A stretch of DNA of 44,669 nt from CAYFQB01 sp964345225 (GTDB lineage: Bacteria > Nitrospirota > Thermodesulfovibrionia > Thermodesulfovibrionales > UBA6898). Shown piece after piece: positions 1 to 8,288 of this stretch. How positions within the stretch are numbered: the first letter of the stretch is position 1; each line of letters begins with the position of its first letter. The stretch spans positions 1 through 44,669 of the forward strand of contig CAYFQB010000024.1 of NCBI GenBank assembly GCA_964345225.1, written 5' to 3'. Below the pieces are notes generated by a model, which was not told the DNA's origin, searched no databases, and saw only the letters and a program-made list of their open reading frames with translations. Both the position numbers and the translations under genes were made by a program.

Positions 1-380
1 TCGCTGATGAAAACCATGTAATGCCTGATGTATTCACAGGATCGAGCAACGGTGATGGTGTGGCAATAAGTGCTGACGGACAGACCTGGTACAAGGTGCA
101 GGGGCTTACAGGCTTGGATTGGATCAGTGCTTCGTGCAAGCAGTTTATGGTAGATCTGGATGCAGCTGTTTCGGCAGCTGGTATAGGCTATAACAGCGCA
201 TTTCAGATTAAATTCCAGCAGTATGATAATTATCCTATTAATTCAGATGGATTTGCCTTTGACAATATAGAGATTAACGGGCAGACCTCAGTGGCTTCTG
301 AAACTATTGATATTAAAACCTATAAAAAATATAAAACACGAAAAAAAGACAAAGATAAAACAAAAAAAGGGGAAAACTAA
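1..380 (+). CDS. C-terminal end of a surface or secreted protein (5' end outside window)
   Basis: The reading frame is open from the window edge (codons begin at position 3), so the ATG at 21 is internal and this is only the 3' end of a longer gene. The visible residues include SNGDGVAISADG and end in FDNIEI. Such strings are common in beta-sandwich or lectin-like modules of large extracellular bacterial proteins. The last ~25 residues are a lysine-rich tail (KTYKKYKTRKKDKDKTKK), encoded by a very A-rich stretch. No catalytic residues or anchor are visible. A hairpin follows 25 bases after the stop. The secreted or surface assignment is inference from composition; the family is not identified. 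Confidence 0.5.
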   Translation, partial: ADENHVMPDVFTGSSNGDGVAISADGQTWYKVQGLTGLDWISASCKQFMVDLDAAVSAAGIGYNSAFQIKFQQYDNYPINSDGFAFDNIEINGQTSVASETIDIKTYKKYKTRKKDKDKTKKGEN

Positions 381-403
381 TTTAACTGGAAACATACTGA
401 CAA

Positions 404-440
404 GAGGGGGACACGAACTGAAAATGACTGTCCCCCTTCT
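404..440 (+). terminator. Hairpin terminator after the surface-protein gene
   Basis: GGGGGACA (406-413) pairs with TGTCCCCC (429-436), with an A-T pair added outside (405 and 437) and a 15-base loop. Only a weak T-rich run follows. It sits 25 bases past the stop codon, so termination is the simplest reading. The G-rich hairpin also resembles REP-type palindromes, which is an alternative. Confidence 0.55.
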
Positions 441-568
441 ATTATTAAATTAACGTCTTTCTTTTACTGTTATCACTATTATTCCTTGGTTTTGATTGTA
501 AATAAAAAATAATGTGAATAGCTTCCTTATAAACGGATATAGATTTTAGTAGTGAGGGCTAGACAGTC

Positions 569-1360
569 TTAGGCCGGTGGCTGTTGCCCGCGTTCCATTT
601 CATTGTGAATTGATTTATAAATGGTGGGAGATACACCTGTATGCTTTCTGAAATGTTTATTGAAGTTGCTTATGTCATTAAATCCGACTTCCATAGCTAC
701 CTTTGAAATATTTAAATCATTTTTCGGAAGAAGCATTTTTGCCTTTTCAATCCTCATGGCATTTACATATTTTAATGGGGTCATGCCTGTATGCTTCTTA
801 AAACTTTTACAAAAGTGAAACTTACTGAGAGATGCTTCCTTTGCAAGTCTTTCTAAACAGATATCATGTCTCAGGTTATCTTCGATGTAACGGATAGCAT
901 CGGTAATATTTATAGGCAGTTTTGTATCTGATAGACTGTAATTATCTCTTGTCAGTTCGAGATCGCTTAAAAGTAAGGGTTTTCTTTTTCCTTTTGATGA
1001 CCTTTTAATCTTCAGCAGAGACTCTATACTTTTTTTCAGTTCAATAATACTATAAGGTTTTTTCAGAAATTCCCGTGCACCTGACCTGAAGACTTCAATT
1101 GCTATGTCCTCAGAACTGAATTCAGAAGTGAAGATGATTGGTATGGATGTATAAAGGGATTTAAACCCCCTTAAAAGACTCAATCCCTTATTTACATTAA
1201 ACCCGCAATCAATAAGAACTAAGTCTGGATGGATGTGTTCTAGAAATTCAGTAATATCTTCATAAGGAAATACTTCAAAAATTTCATTTTTCAGAGCAAA
1301 ATTATTATAAAATTCGTGGTATTTTTTTTCTGCGATAACTAAGACTGGATTTTTATTCAT
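569..1360 (-). CDS. Response regulator with receiver domain and AraC-type DNA-binding domain
   Basis: The protein has 263 residues. Residues 1-120 resemble a CheY-like receiver: an aspartate in LVLIDCGFN near residue 51, the T/S position in IIFTSEFS, and the conserved lysine in FLKKPYS. Residues ~150-255 form an AraC/XylS double helix-turn-helix, with LERLAKEASLSKFHF in the first and SKVAMEVGFNDISNFNKHF in the second, then TGVSPTIYK. The acidic pair usual near residue 10 of receivers is not obvious (VLVIAEKKYHE), so phosphorylation chemistry may be altered. The ATG start is preceded by AAAGGG on the minus strand. It stands alone with no kinase beside it, so its signal and targets are unknown. 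Confidence 0.85.
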   Translation of the reverse strand: MNKNPVLVIAEKKYHEFYNNFALKNEIFEVFPYEDITEFLEHIHPDLVLIDCGFNVNKGLSLLRGFKSLYTSIPIIFTSEFSSEDIAIEVFRSGAREFLKKPYSIIELKKSIESLLKIKRSSKGKRKPLLLSDLELTRDNYSLSDTKLPINITDAIRYIEDNLRHDICLERLAKEASLSKFHFCKSFKKHTGMTPLKYVNAMRIEKAKMLLPKNDLNISKVAMEVGFNDISNFNKHFRKHTGVSPTIYKSIHNEMERGQQPPA

Positions 1361-1957
1361 TTTTTCCCTTTATCTTGATTTTTTAAATTAATTAACATAA
1401 ATAAATATCTTTAATCCCCCTGGTAATTTCAATTATTAATTTATGCAAAATGCTTGCCAATATGATATTGAGGATTGAAATTATAACTGATTTGAAATAC
1501 TTTCATATAATAACTTGTTTAAAAAAATAAATTATTTGGGCTTACTGTCAGTGAAAGAAATAATGATTTTTTATCTTAATGTAAAAAATATCGGGGCAAG
1601 ATTAATTGGCTTTTTTACTCAAGGTGTGTGAAATAACTCAAAGCAGCTCAAGATTAGAAATTAGTTGTTAGGTCAAAGGGATTTATTAATCCGGGATTGC
1701 CATATCATAATTGTATTGCAAAAAAATCATCTATAGACTTCAGCCCTTTTTTGAAATTTAAAAGATCTATAAGCCAGTTTTAAAGCTGTTGATGCAGAGT
1801 AAGAGGATTATCCAGAATTGACCAAAAAGAGGCATCAGAACAGGGTAATTGATCAAACGGTTATATGATTCCATTGGCTTAATATTATTGATAAAAATTA
1901 TTTATAAACCTATAGATAAATTTTTAGGAAACCTTCTATTTATAAATATAAAATATC
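1361..1957. other. AT-rich spacer with no gene recognised
   Basis: About 600 bases separate the divergent REC-AraC regulator and the ATP synthase promoter. I see no convincing ORF, tRNA or strong hairpin. It probably carries the regulator's promoter near its left end, and the regulator might bind here, but no operator could be picked out by eye. Confidence 0.5.
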
Positions 1958-1985
1958 TTGACAAATATTTTGGTCATATGATAAT
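1958..1985 (+). promoter_or_regulatory. Sigma-70-type promoter for the ATP synthase operon
   Basis: A perfect -35 box TTGACA (1958-1963) is followed after 16 bases by GATAAT (1980-1985). Transcription would start near 1992, leaving a leader of about 45 bases before the atpF' start at 2037. It is the best promoter match in the window and sits in front of the only housekeeping operon on this side. Confidence 0.75.
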
Positions 1986-2036
1986 GTTCATTCGCTTTGT
2001 TTTTTTTGAGTAAAATCTCTGCTTTGAGGGGATAAC

Positions 2037-2459
2037 ATGTTAGATATTCACAAATTCTGGTTTATTGTACTTGTTATCAATTTCCTTGGTTTACTTTATA
2101 TCCTCAATATAATTTTCTACAGACCTCTCCTTAAGATATTTAAAGAAAGAGAAGATACCGTGAAAGGCTCACTCGATGCTGCAAAGGAAATGGATAGTAA
2201 AAAAGAAGAAGGCATTGCGACGATGAACAGGGAGCTGGCTGGTGCAAGGAGTAAGGCAAGAGAAGTATTTGAAAGTATAAAATCTGAAGGTTCGAACAAA
2301 CAGAAAGAAATGCTTTCCGAAGCTGCAGCATCTGCAGATGGATTGCTTCAGAAGGCAAGGGAAGAACTAAGGGCAGAAGTTGAAAAGGCAAGGGCGGCGC
2401 TTAAAGCCGACGTTGAAAAATTCTCTGATGAGATTGTAAGGAAGCTGGTAAAGGCATGA
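2037..2459 (+). CDS. atpF': ATP synthase Fo subunit b' (peripheral stalk)
   Basis: This 140-residue protein forms half of the peripheral stalk that holds the F1 head against the membrane sector. It has one N-terminal membrane helix (about residues 7-28, from FWFIVLVINFLGLLYIL) and then a long charged coiled coil rich in Lys, Glu and Ala, the standard b/b' layout. The start has AGGGG about 7 bases upstream. Its stop overlaps the next start (ATGA), so it is translationally coupled to atpF. Adjacent b' and b genes indicate a heterodimeric stalk, as in photosynthetic bacteria and several anaerobic phyla. Subunits a and c are not in this operon. Confidence 0.9.
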   Translation: MLDIHKFWFIVLVINFLGLLYILNIIFYRPLLKIFKEREDTVKGSLDAAKEMDSKKEEGIATMNRELAGARSKAREVFESIKSEGSNKQKEMLSEAAASADGLLQKAREELRAEVEKARAALKADVEKFSDEIVRKLVKA

Positions 2460-3100
2460 CAATGAGAAAATTTCAAATTTCAAATTTCAAATTTCAATTT
2501 TTAAAAATAAAAAAATTATCTGTTTTTAACTTCTTACCACTTACTTCCTTTTTCTTACTACTTACTTTCAGTTTAGCCTTCGCAAGTGGTGGCGGTGGGG
2601 AAGAGGCAAGCTCCTCAGTAATTATTAAGGAATACATCTGGAAAATCATAAATTTCGGAATTCTTGTAGCTCTGGTAGTCCTGCTGTTTAAGAAGATGGA
2701 TATCAAGGGATATCTGAGGAAGAGGACAGAGCTTATTGAGAAGAGCCTCCAGGAGGCACGCGAGGCAAAAGAGCTTGCACAGAAGGCACTTGCTGAAGTT
2801 GAAGAGAGGCTTAAGGTAAAGGATAAAGAAATTGAAGAGATTATTTCTGCTGCAACGAAGTCAGGAGAAACAGAGAAGGCTAACCTGATAGAAGAGGGTG
2901 ACAAACTAAAGGACAAGATACTCGAACAGACAAAAGCAAATATAGATTATGAAGTCAAGAGAGCAAAAGATGAAATAAAGGCAGAGGCTGTCGAGATTGC
3001 AATGGAGCTTGCAGAGAAGAAGCTTAAGGAAAAGCTGACAAAAGAGGAGCAGTTAAAACTTCTTGAAGAATCAATATCAAAAATAGAGGATAAAAATTGA
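2456..3100 (+). CDS. atpF: ATP synthase Fo subunit b with repeat-derived signal peptide
   Basis: The protein has 214 residues, long for subunit b because of an extra N-terminal leader. Residues ~26-43 form a hydrophobic signal-peptide core ending AFA-S, followed by a GGGGEE spacer, the usual membrane helix (~61-79, IWKIINFGILVALVVLLF) and the stalk coiled coil. Residues ~5-14 are encoded by four perfect AATTTCA heptamers (2469-2496). Residues ~26-39 are encoded by six degenerate CTTACTT-type heptamers (2530-2571), the same repeat that fills many spacers here. ATG at 2456 overlaps the atpF' stop; ATG at 2462 is an alternative start. If the leader is cleaved, the mature protein has ordinary subunit b topology. 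Confidence 0.88.
   Translation: MTMRKFQISNFKFQFLKIKKLSVFNFLPLTSFFLLLTFSLAFASGGGGEEASSSVIIKEYIWKIINFGILVALVVLLFKKMDIKGYLRKRTELIEKSLQEAREAKELAQKALAEVEERLKVKDKEIEEIISAATKSGETEKANLIEEGDKLKDKILEQTKANIDYEVKRAKDEIKAEAVEIAMELAEKKLKEKLTKEEQLKLLEESISKIEDKN
2469..2571 (+). repeat. Two heptamer-repeat tracts inside the atpF coding sequence
   Basis: Tract one is four identical AATTTCA units at 2469-2496. Tract two is six degenerate 7-base units at 2530-2571, for example CTTCTTA and CTACTTA. Seven is not a multiple of three, so successive units are read in different frames, yet no stop arises and the product is hydrophobic. The units match those in non-coding spacers at 13901-13949, 14142-14190 and 28156-28183. 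Confidence 0.85.
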
Positions 3101-3636
3101 AACCTGTAAAAGAAGCTAAAAGGTATGCCAAGACTTTTATAAGCATCGTGGGTCTCGAAGATGTTCCTGAAGCATTAGCTGAACTTACCATTATAGAGCA
3201 GCTGATGTTGAAGAGCAAGGATTTTAAAAACCTCCTGGTAAATCCCGGTTTTTCTCAGGAAGAAAGAGAAAATGCTTTTAAACAGGTAGCTTCCAGATTA
3301 GGGATTTCAGAGAGGATGACCAAGTTCGTATTGCACCTGGTCGATATAAGGGTGATTATTGCACTCAGCCAGGTAATAAAAACAGCTACTGCTATTTATC
3401 TTGAAAGGAAAAAACGCGCCAAGGCAACTATTTTAACTCCCATTGAGATAAGCAAAGACCTTGAAGAAAGACTCAAGGTATCTTTGAAAAAATTGGTAGA
3501 GAGAGATGTAGATATTGAATATGTTATCGATCAATCCCTGTTTGGAGGGGTCCTTGTAAAGGTCGGCAGTACAATGTATGACAGCAGTATAAAAGGCCAG
3601 TTAAGGCTTTTAAAAGATGAGCTTATAAAGGGGTGA
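3097..3636 (+). CDS. atpH: ATP synthase F1 subunit delta
   Basis: The protein has 179 residues, normal for AtpH/OSCP, which joins the peripheral stalk to the top of the F1 head. The N-terminal helical domain includes AKRYAKTFISIV and the C-terminal part the typical LFGGVLVKVGSTMYDSSIKG. The start is TTG at 3097, overlapping the atpF stop (TTGA), with a good AGAGGA ribosome-binding site seven bases upstream; no ATG fits. Four bases separate it from atpA. The order F'-F-H-A-G-D-C is the standard F1 order. Confidence 0.9.
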   Translation: MKPVKEAKRYAKTFISIVGLEDVPEALAELTIIEQLMLKSKDFKNLLVNPGFSQEERENAFKQVASRLGISERMTKFVLHLVDIRVIIALSQVIKTATAIYLERKKRAKATILTPIEISKDLEERLKVSLKKLVERDVDIEYVIDQSLFGGVLVKVGSTMYDSSIKGQLRLLKDELIKG

Positions 3637-3640
3637 TGAA

Positions 3641-5149
3641 ATGGAGATTAAAGTCGAGGAGATAAGTGAACTTTTAAAGAAACAGATAACTGACTTCGAA
3701 AAGAAGGTCGACGTAAGCGAGGTCGGTTCTGTTATTTCGGTAGGTGATGGTATTGCAAGGATTTACGGTTTGGAGAAATGCATGGCATCAGAACTGCTGG
3801 AATTCCCGAATGGGGTTATGGGAATGGCACTTAACCTTGAAGAGGACACTGTTGGTGCGGTTCTTTTCGGAGAGGATAAACTTATTCTTGAAGGTGATGT
3901 TGTAAAACGTACTGGAAAGATTATGTCTGTCCCTGTAGGTGAAGCTATGAGAGGAAGGGTTCTCAATGCGATTGGCCAGCCTATTGATGGAAAAGGGCCA
4001 ATTGGGACGACAGAGTTTAGAGAAGTTGACGTTGTTGCACCGGGTATAGTTGACAGGCAGCCGGTTAAGGAGCCCATGCAGACAGGTCTGAAGGCTATCG
4101 ACTCTATGATACCTATCGGAAGAGGACAGAGGGAGCTTATCATTGGTGACCGCCAGACAGGAAAGACTGCGATTGGTATTGATGCGATAATCAACCAGAA
4201 GGGCGGCGATGTCACCTGTATATATGTTGCAGTTGGACAGAAACGTGCAAATATTGCGCGTGTGGTGCAGACACTCGAAGAAAATGGAGCAATGGAGCAT
4301 ACGATTATCGTTTCTTCGACTGCCAGTGAACCGGCACCTTTGCAGTATATAGCCCCATATACTGGTTGTTCAATCGGTGAGTATTTCAGAGATAATGGCA
4401 AGCATGCATTAATCATATATGATGACTTAAGTAAGCAGGCAGCTTCATACAGACAGCTTTCACTTCTTCTCAGACGTCCTCCGGGACGTGAGGCATACCC
4501 TGGCGATGTCTTTTATCTGCATTCAAGACTCCTCGAAAGGGCTTCAAAGCTGTCAGATGAACTCGGAGGAGGCTCTCTCACAGCATTGCCGATAATCGAG
4601 ACACAGGCAGGTGACGTCTCAGGTTATATCCCTACAAATGTCATATCGATTACAGACGGCCAGATATATCTTGAACCTGAGCTTTTCTACGCTGGTGTAA
4701 GACCTGCTGTAAACGTCGGTCTCTCTGTCAGCCGTGTTGGCGGATCTGCCCAGACGAAAGCCATGAAACAGGTAGCTGGAACACTCAGGCTTGACTTGGC
4801 ACAGTTCAGGGAACTTGCTGCATTTGCCCAGTTTGGAAGCGATCTTGACAAGGCAACACTTGCACAGATAGAAAGAGGAAAGAGGATGGTCGAACTCCTC
4901 AAGCAGGACCAGTACGTACCGATTTCCATGGTAGAGCAGGTTACTGTCATATTTGCAGCAAATCAGGGATATCTTGATGATGTGCCGGTAGAATCCGTAA
5001 GAAAGTTTGATGAAGAATTCCTGCGGTTTATACGTCAAAATAAGGCTGATGTCTTAAAGGAGCTCGGAGAGAAGAAAGCGATTGATGACGACCTTAAGGC
5101 CAAGCTCATTCAGGCTGTAGAGGACTTTAAGAAGGGATTTCAGCCATAA
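3641..5149 (+). CDS. atpA: ATP synthase F1 subunit alpha
   Basis: The full-length 502-residue alpha subunit is the non-catalytic nucleotide-binding partner of beta in the F1 hexamer. The P-loop GDRQTGKT lies at residues ~169-176, and IIYDDLSKQAASYRQ and LLRRPPGREAYPGDVFYLHSR follow further on. The start at 3641 is preceded by GGGGTGATGAA right after the atpH stop. No missing residues are apparent. A 106-base spacer with repeat-like units separates it from atpG. Confidence 0.97.
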   Translation: MEIKVEEISELLKKQITDFEKKVDVSEVGSVISVGDGIARIYGLEKCMASELLEFPNGVMGMALNLEEDTVGAVLFGEDKLILEGDVVKRTGKIMSVPVGEAMRGRVLNAIGQPIDGKGPIGTTEFREVDVVAPGIVDRQPVKEPMQTGLKAIDSMIPIGRGQRELIIGDRQTGKTAIGIDAIINQKGGDVTCIYVAVGQKRANIARVVQTLEENGAMEHTIIVSSTASEPAPLQYIAPYTGCSIGEYFRDNGKHALIIYDDLSKQAASYRQLSLLLRRPPGREAYPGDVFYLHSRLLERASKLSDELGGGSLTALPIIETQAGDVSGYIPTNVISITDGQIYLEPELFYAGVRPAVNVGLSVSRVGGSAQTKAMKQVAGTLRLDLAQFRELAAFAQFGSDLDKATLAQIERGKRMVELLKQDQYVPISMVEQVTVIFAANQGYLDDVPVESVRKFDEEFLRFIRQNKADVLKELGEKKAIDDDLKAKLIQAVEDFKKGFQP

Positions 5150-5255
5150 ATTAAGGATACAGATCTAAGCGACTATTCGCGGAGATCCGATTCAGTATAC
5201 AAGATTCAGGATGCAGGGTCCTGCATCTTAATTATAAGTTTGATAAGGTGAATAG
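5150..5255 (+). repeat. atpA-atpG spacer with degenerate 7-base units and a palindrome
   Basis: The spacer contains ATTCAGT- and ATTCAGG-type 7-base units around 5190-5210 and the near-palindrome GATGCAGGGTCCTGCATC at about 5211-5228. It interrupts an otherwise tightly packed operon. The atpG ribosome-binding site (AAGGTG) lies at its right end. It looks like another insertion of the short-unit repeats that occupy other spacers. Confidence 0.55.
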
Positions 5256-6125
5256 ATGCCAACATTAAGAGATATTAAAAGAAGGATTACCGCAGTACAG
5301 AATACAAGCAAGATCACAAAGGCCATGAAGATGGTTGCTGCTGCAAAGTTCAGAAAGGCCCAGCAGAGGATGATAGAAATGAGACCTTACGCCGACAGGA
5401 TGGCTGCTGTGCTCGCAAGCCTCTCAGGAGGTGCTGAAGAAGAGTTTCACCCCCTTCTTGCAGTCAGGCCGCGGAAGAATATCGAGATGCTTGTAATCAC
5501 CAGCGACAGAGGTCTTTGCGGTGCATTTAACTCTAATATTCTCAGGGCCACCATAAACCATGTTAATGAATTAAAGAAGGAAAATTTCGAGGTTACCATA
5601 AGCTCAGTAGGAAGAAAGGCGCGTGATTATTATAAAAGGAGAAATATTCCGCTGACCAATGCATGGACAGGCATATCAGGGAAGATATCATTTGAAAATG
5701 CACAGGAGATTGCCGGTAAATTAATAGAGAGTTATACGAACGAGACTATTGATGAGGTAATCCTTGTATATAATGAATTTAAATCCGTAGTAGCACAGAA
5801 GATTATTATTGCGAAGCTACTTCCACTGTCTCCTATTGAGGCTGCTGAAGATACCCTTCCGGTTTACAATTTTATCTATGAACCTTCAAAACAGGAAATA
5901 TTCAGCAGGCTTGTTCCAAAGAATGTTGAGATACAGATATTCAGGGCACTTATTGAGTCTCAGGCATCGGAAGAGGCTGCAAGGATGTCTGCCATGGAGA
6001 ATGCAACAAAGGCTGCTAACGACATGATAAGCAGTCTGACACTCCAGTACAATAAGGCCAGACAGGCCTCAATTACAAAGGAGCTCATGGATATCGTAGG
6101 CGGTGCAGAGGCATTAAAGGGGTAG
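5256..6125 (+). CDS. atpG: ATP synthase F1 subunit gamma (rotor shaft)
   Basis: At 289 residues it has normal length for gamma, the rotating central shaft inside the alpha3beta3 head. It begins MPTLRDIKRRITAVQNTSKI, contains TSDRGLCGAFNSNI near residue 88 and ends with the C-terminal helix NKARQASITKELMDIVGGAEAL, all family hallmarks. The ATG at 5256 has AAGGTG ten bases upstream. It ends one codon into a repeat-rich spacer of ~97 bases before atpD. Confidence 0.96.
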   Translation: MPTLRDIKRRITAVQNTSKITKAMKMVAAAKFRKAQQRMIEMRPYADRMAAVLASLSGGAEEEFHPLLAVRPRKNIEMLVITSDRGLCGAFNSNILRATINHVNELKKENFEVTISSVGRKARDYYKRRNIPLTNAWTGISGKISFENAQEIAGKLIESYTNETIDEVILVYNEFKSVVAQKIIIAKLLPLSPIEAAEDTLPVYNFIYEPSKQEIFSRLVPKNVEIQIFRALIESQASEEAARMSAMENATKAANDMISSLTLQYNKARQASITKELMDIVGGAEALKG

Positions 6126-6142
6126 AAATGAGGGCCCAATTG

Positions 6143-6204
6143 TCAAATATCAAATGTCAAATAGATAAATTTGAATTTGGATTTTGGAATTTGAGATTTA
6201 AATT
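6143..6204 (+). repeat. Heptamer tract between atpG and atpD
   Basis: Nine consecutive 7-base units can be read in register, from TCAAATA and TCAAATG to TTGAATT and TGAGATT. The first half is TCAAAT-like and the second half resembles its complement, so the tract could also fold. It lies just upstream of the atpD ribosome-binding site (GGGGG at ~6212). Confidence 0.8.
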
Positions 6205-6222
6205 ATAGATGGGGGTATTAAT

Positions 6223-7644
6223 ATGAATGTAGGAAAAGTTTCACAGGTTATCGGTGCAGTCGTAGACGTCGAATTTGAAGAAAAATTACCGGAAATCTTG
6301 AATGCTATAAAAGTTGAACAGAAAGGAGACCCTTCAAAGGGTGTTCCTGAGATCAGGATTACACTCGAAGTTGCGGCGCATCTCGGTGATAATAAGGTCA
6401 GGACTGTTGCAATGTCTGCAACTGACGGCCTTGTAAGGGGAATGCCAGCAGTCGATACAGGTCAGCCGATAGCTGTTCCTGTTGGCAAGGCTTCATTGGG
6501 AAGAATTTTGAATGTTATCGGAGAAGGCGTTGACAAACTCGGTCCGGTAACATCAGATGTAACCCTGCCTATCCACAGGGAAGCTCCTGAGTTTGTTGAT
6601 CAGGAACCTGTAACACAGGTTTTTGAGACAGGTGTTAAGGTCTTTGACCTCCTCGTTCCATTCGTCAGAGGCGGAAAGATGGGTATGTTCGGAGGCGCTG
6701 GTGTGGGAAAGACTGTTATTATCATGGAGATGATTCATAACATAGCAATGAAGCACGGCGGTGTTTCTGTTTTTGCCGGCGTTGGCGAAAGGACAAGGGA
6801 AGGAAATGACCTCTATCTAGAGATGAAACACTCTGGTGTTCTGGATAAGGTTGCACTGGTATACGGACAGATGAACGAGCCCCCTGGTGCGCGTGCAAGG
6901 GTTGGACTGACAGCGCTTGCTCAGGCAGAATACTTCAGGGATGAAGGACAGGACGTTCTGATATTTATTGACAACATCTTCAGATATACACTTGCAGGTT
7001 CAGAGCTTTCAGCACTTCTCGGCAGAATGCCATCTGCTGTCGGATACCAGCCCACACTCGGTACTGACATGGGAGTCCTCCAGGAGAGGATTACAACAAC
7101 AAAGAAGGGAGCTATCACATCAATGCAGGCAATATACGTTCCTGCTGATGACCTGACAGACCCTGCTGTTGCTACAGCTTTTACACATCTGGACGGAACC
7201 GTTGTTCTTTCAAGGCAGATTTCAGAGCTTGGGATATACCCTGCTGTTGACCCTCTCGATTCTACATCGCGAATCCTTGACCCAAAGGTAATCGGTGAAG
7301 ATCATTATACAGTTGCTAGAAGTATACAGAAAATTCTCCAGAGGTACAAGGAATTGCAGGATATTATCGCGATACTTGGTATGGAGGAGCTTTCAGAAGA
7401 TGACAAGCTGATCGTTGCAAGGGCAAGGAAGATCCAGAGGTTTCTCAGCCAGCCATTCCATGTTGCAGAGGCATTTACAGGCACACCTGGTAAATACGTA
7501 AAGGTTGATGAAACCATCAAGGGCTTCAAGGCGATAGTTGACGGAAAATACGATGATGTGCCTGAACAGGCATTTTATATGGTTGGACCTATTGAAGAAG
7601 TTGAGGAAAAGGCCAAGAAACTTGGCTGGTCGAGGGAAGGATAA
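6223..7644 (+). CDS. atpD: ATP synthase F1 subunit beta (catalytic)
   Basis: The full-length 473-residue beta subunit makes or hydrolyses ATP. The P-loop GGAGVGKT is at residues ~157-164, followed by GVGERTREGNDLY with the catalytic Glu and LIFIDNIFRYTLAGSE with Walker B. Position IFRYT reads Y where many species have F or Q, a conservative change. The ATG at 6223 has a G-rich site upstream. The stop overlaps the atpC start (TAATGG), indicating coupling. Confidence 0.98.
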   Translation: MNVGKVSQVIGAVVDVEFEEKLPEILNAIKVEQKGDPSKGVPEIRITLEVAAHLGDNKVRTVAMSATDGLVRGMPAVDTGQPIAVPVGKASLGRILNVIGEGVDKLGPVTSDVTLPIHREAPEFVDQEPVTQVFETGVKVFDLLVPFVRGGKMGMFGGAGVGKTVIIMEMIHNIAMKHGGVSVFAGVGERTREGNDLYLEMKHSGVLDKVALVYGQMNEPPGARARVGLTALAQAEYFRDEGQDVLIFIDNIFRYTLAGSELSALLGRMPSAVGYQPTLGTDMGVLQERITTTKKGAITSMQAIYVPADDLTDPAVATAFTHLDGTVVLSRQISELGIYPAVDPLDSTSRILDPKVIGEDHYTVARSIQKILQRYKELQDIIAILGMEELSEDDKLIVARARKIQRFLSQPFHVAEAFTGTPGKYVKVDETIKGFKAIVDGKYDDVPEQAFYMVGPIEEVEEKAKKLGWSREG

Positions 7645-8057
7645 TGGCTGAAGGGAAACTTCTTCTGGAAATAGTTACACCTTATGGACTTGTATTCAAC
7701 GATGAGGTGGATGAAGTCACTGCCAGCGGCAGCGAGGGAGAATTCGGAGTACTGCCCGGGCATGTCCCTTTTGTAACAACCCTGAAGATTGGTATTGTCA
7801 CCTGCAAGAAAGGTAATGAAATCAGGTATTTCTTCGTTAACTGGGGATATGCCGAAGCAGGGGCAGACAAAGTCCTTATACTTGCTGACAGCGCTGAGAA
7901 GAGTGAAAATATTGATGTTGAAAGGGCAAAGGGAGCCATGAAAAGGGCCGAAGAAAGGCTCAAAAAAGTAGAAAATGTGGATTTTGCGAGGGCAGAATCA
8001 GCACTCGAAAGGGCAGTGACCAGAGTCCAGGTGGCAGAGATAAGAAGAGCAAAATAA
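7644..8057 (+). CDS. atpC: ATP synthase F1 subunit epsilon
   Basis: At 137 residues it has typical epsilon length. It caps the foot of the gamma shaft and can inhibit ATP hydrolysis. The N-terminal beta-sandwich includes LLLEIVTPYGLVFNDEV and the family signature GSEGEFGVLPGHVPFVT. Residues ~90-137 are the two C-terminal regulatory helices, rich in Glu, Arg and Ala. The start overlaps the atpD stop. A strong terminator follows 43 bases after the stop, closing the operon. Confidence 0.95.
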   Translation: MAEGKLLLEIVTPYGLVFNDEVDEVTASGSEGEFGVLPGHVPFVTTLKIGIVTCKKGNEIRYFFVNWGYAEAGADKVLILADSAEKSENIDVERAKGAMKRAEERLKKVENVDFARAESALERAVTRVQVAEIRRAK

Positions 8058-8100
8058 AGATTTTATTGTGTTATATATTTTTTAAAATTTTATATACAGT

Positions 8101-8136
8101 AAAGGGTTTGCACTCTTTTGCAAGCCCTTTATTATT
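8101..8136 (+). terminator. Rho-independent terminator of the ATP synthase operon
   Basis: AAAGGGTTTGCA (8101-8112) pairs with TGCAAGCCCTTT (8119-8130) across a six-base loop with one G-T wobble. A short T-containing tail (ATTATTT) follows. Placement 43 bases after atpC makes it the operon end. Confidence 0.85.
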
Positions 8137-8288
8137 TGGTTGAAAGCATGCCCTGTACAATAATCACTATCTGTCTGTGCTTAATCTTCCTGATAACTTT
8201 TGTTTCTACGTCCTCATTTGTCCATCTCTGAATAGAAAAAAATATTTCTAGGTATGTACTTTGTTGGAGCTTATAAGGATTGCTGAAA

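Noticed and set aside
1361..1957. Hidden small gene or RNA in the long AT-rich spacer
   Set aside because: No ORF with a ribosome-binding site, no tRNA-like fold and no strong hairpin could be supported by eye.
2037..8057. Complete ATP synthase operon
   Set aside because: Subunits a and c (atpB, atpE) are not present in the window; only the b'-b stalk and F1 genes are.
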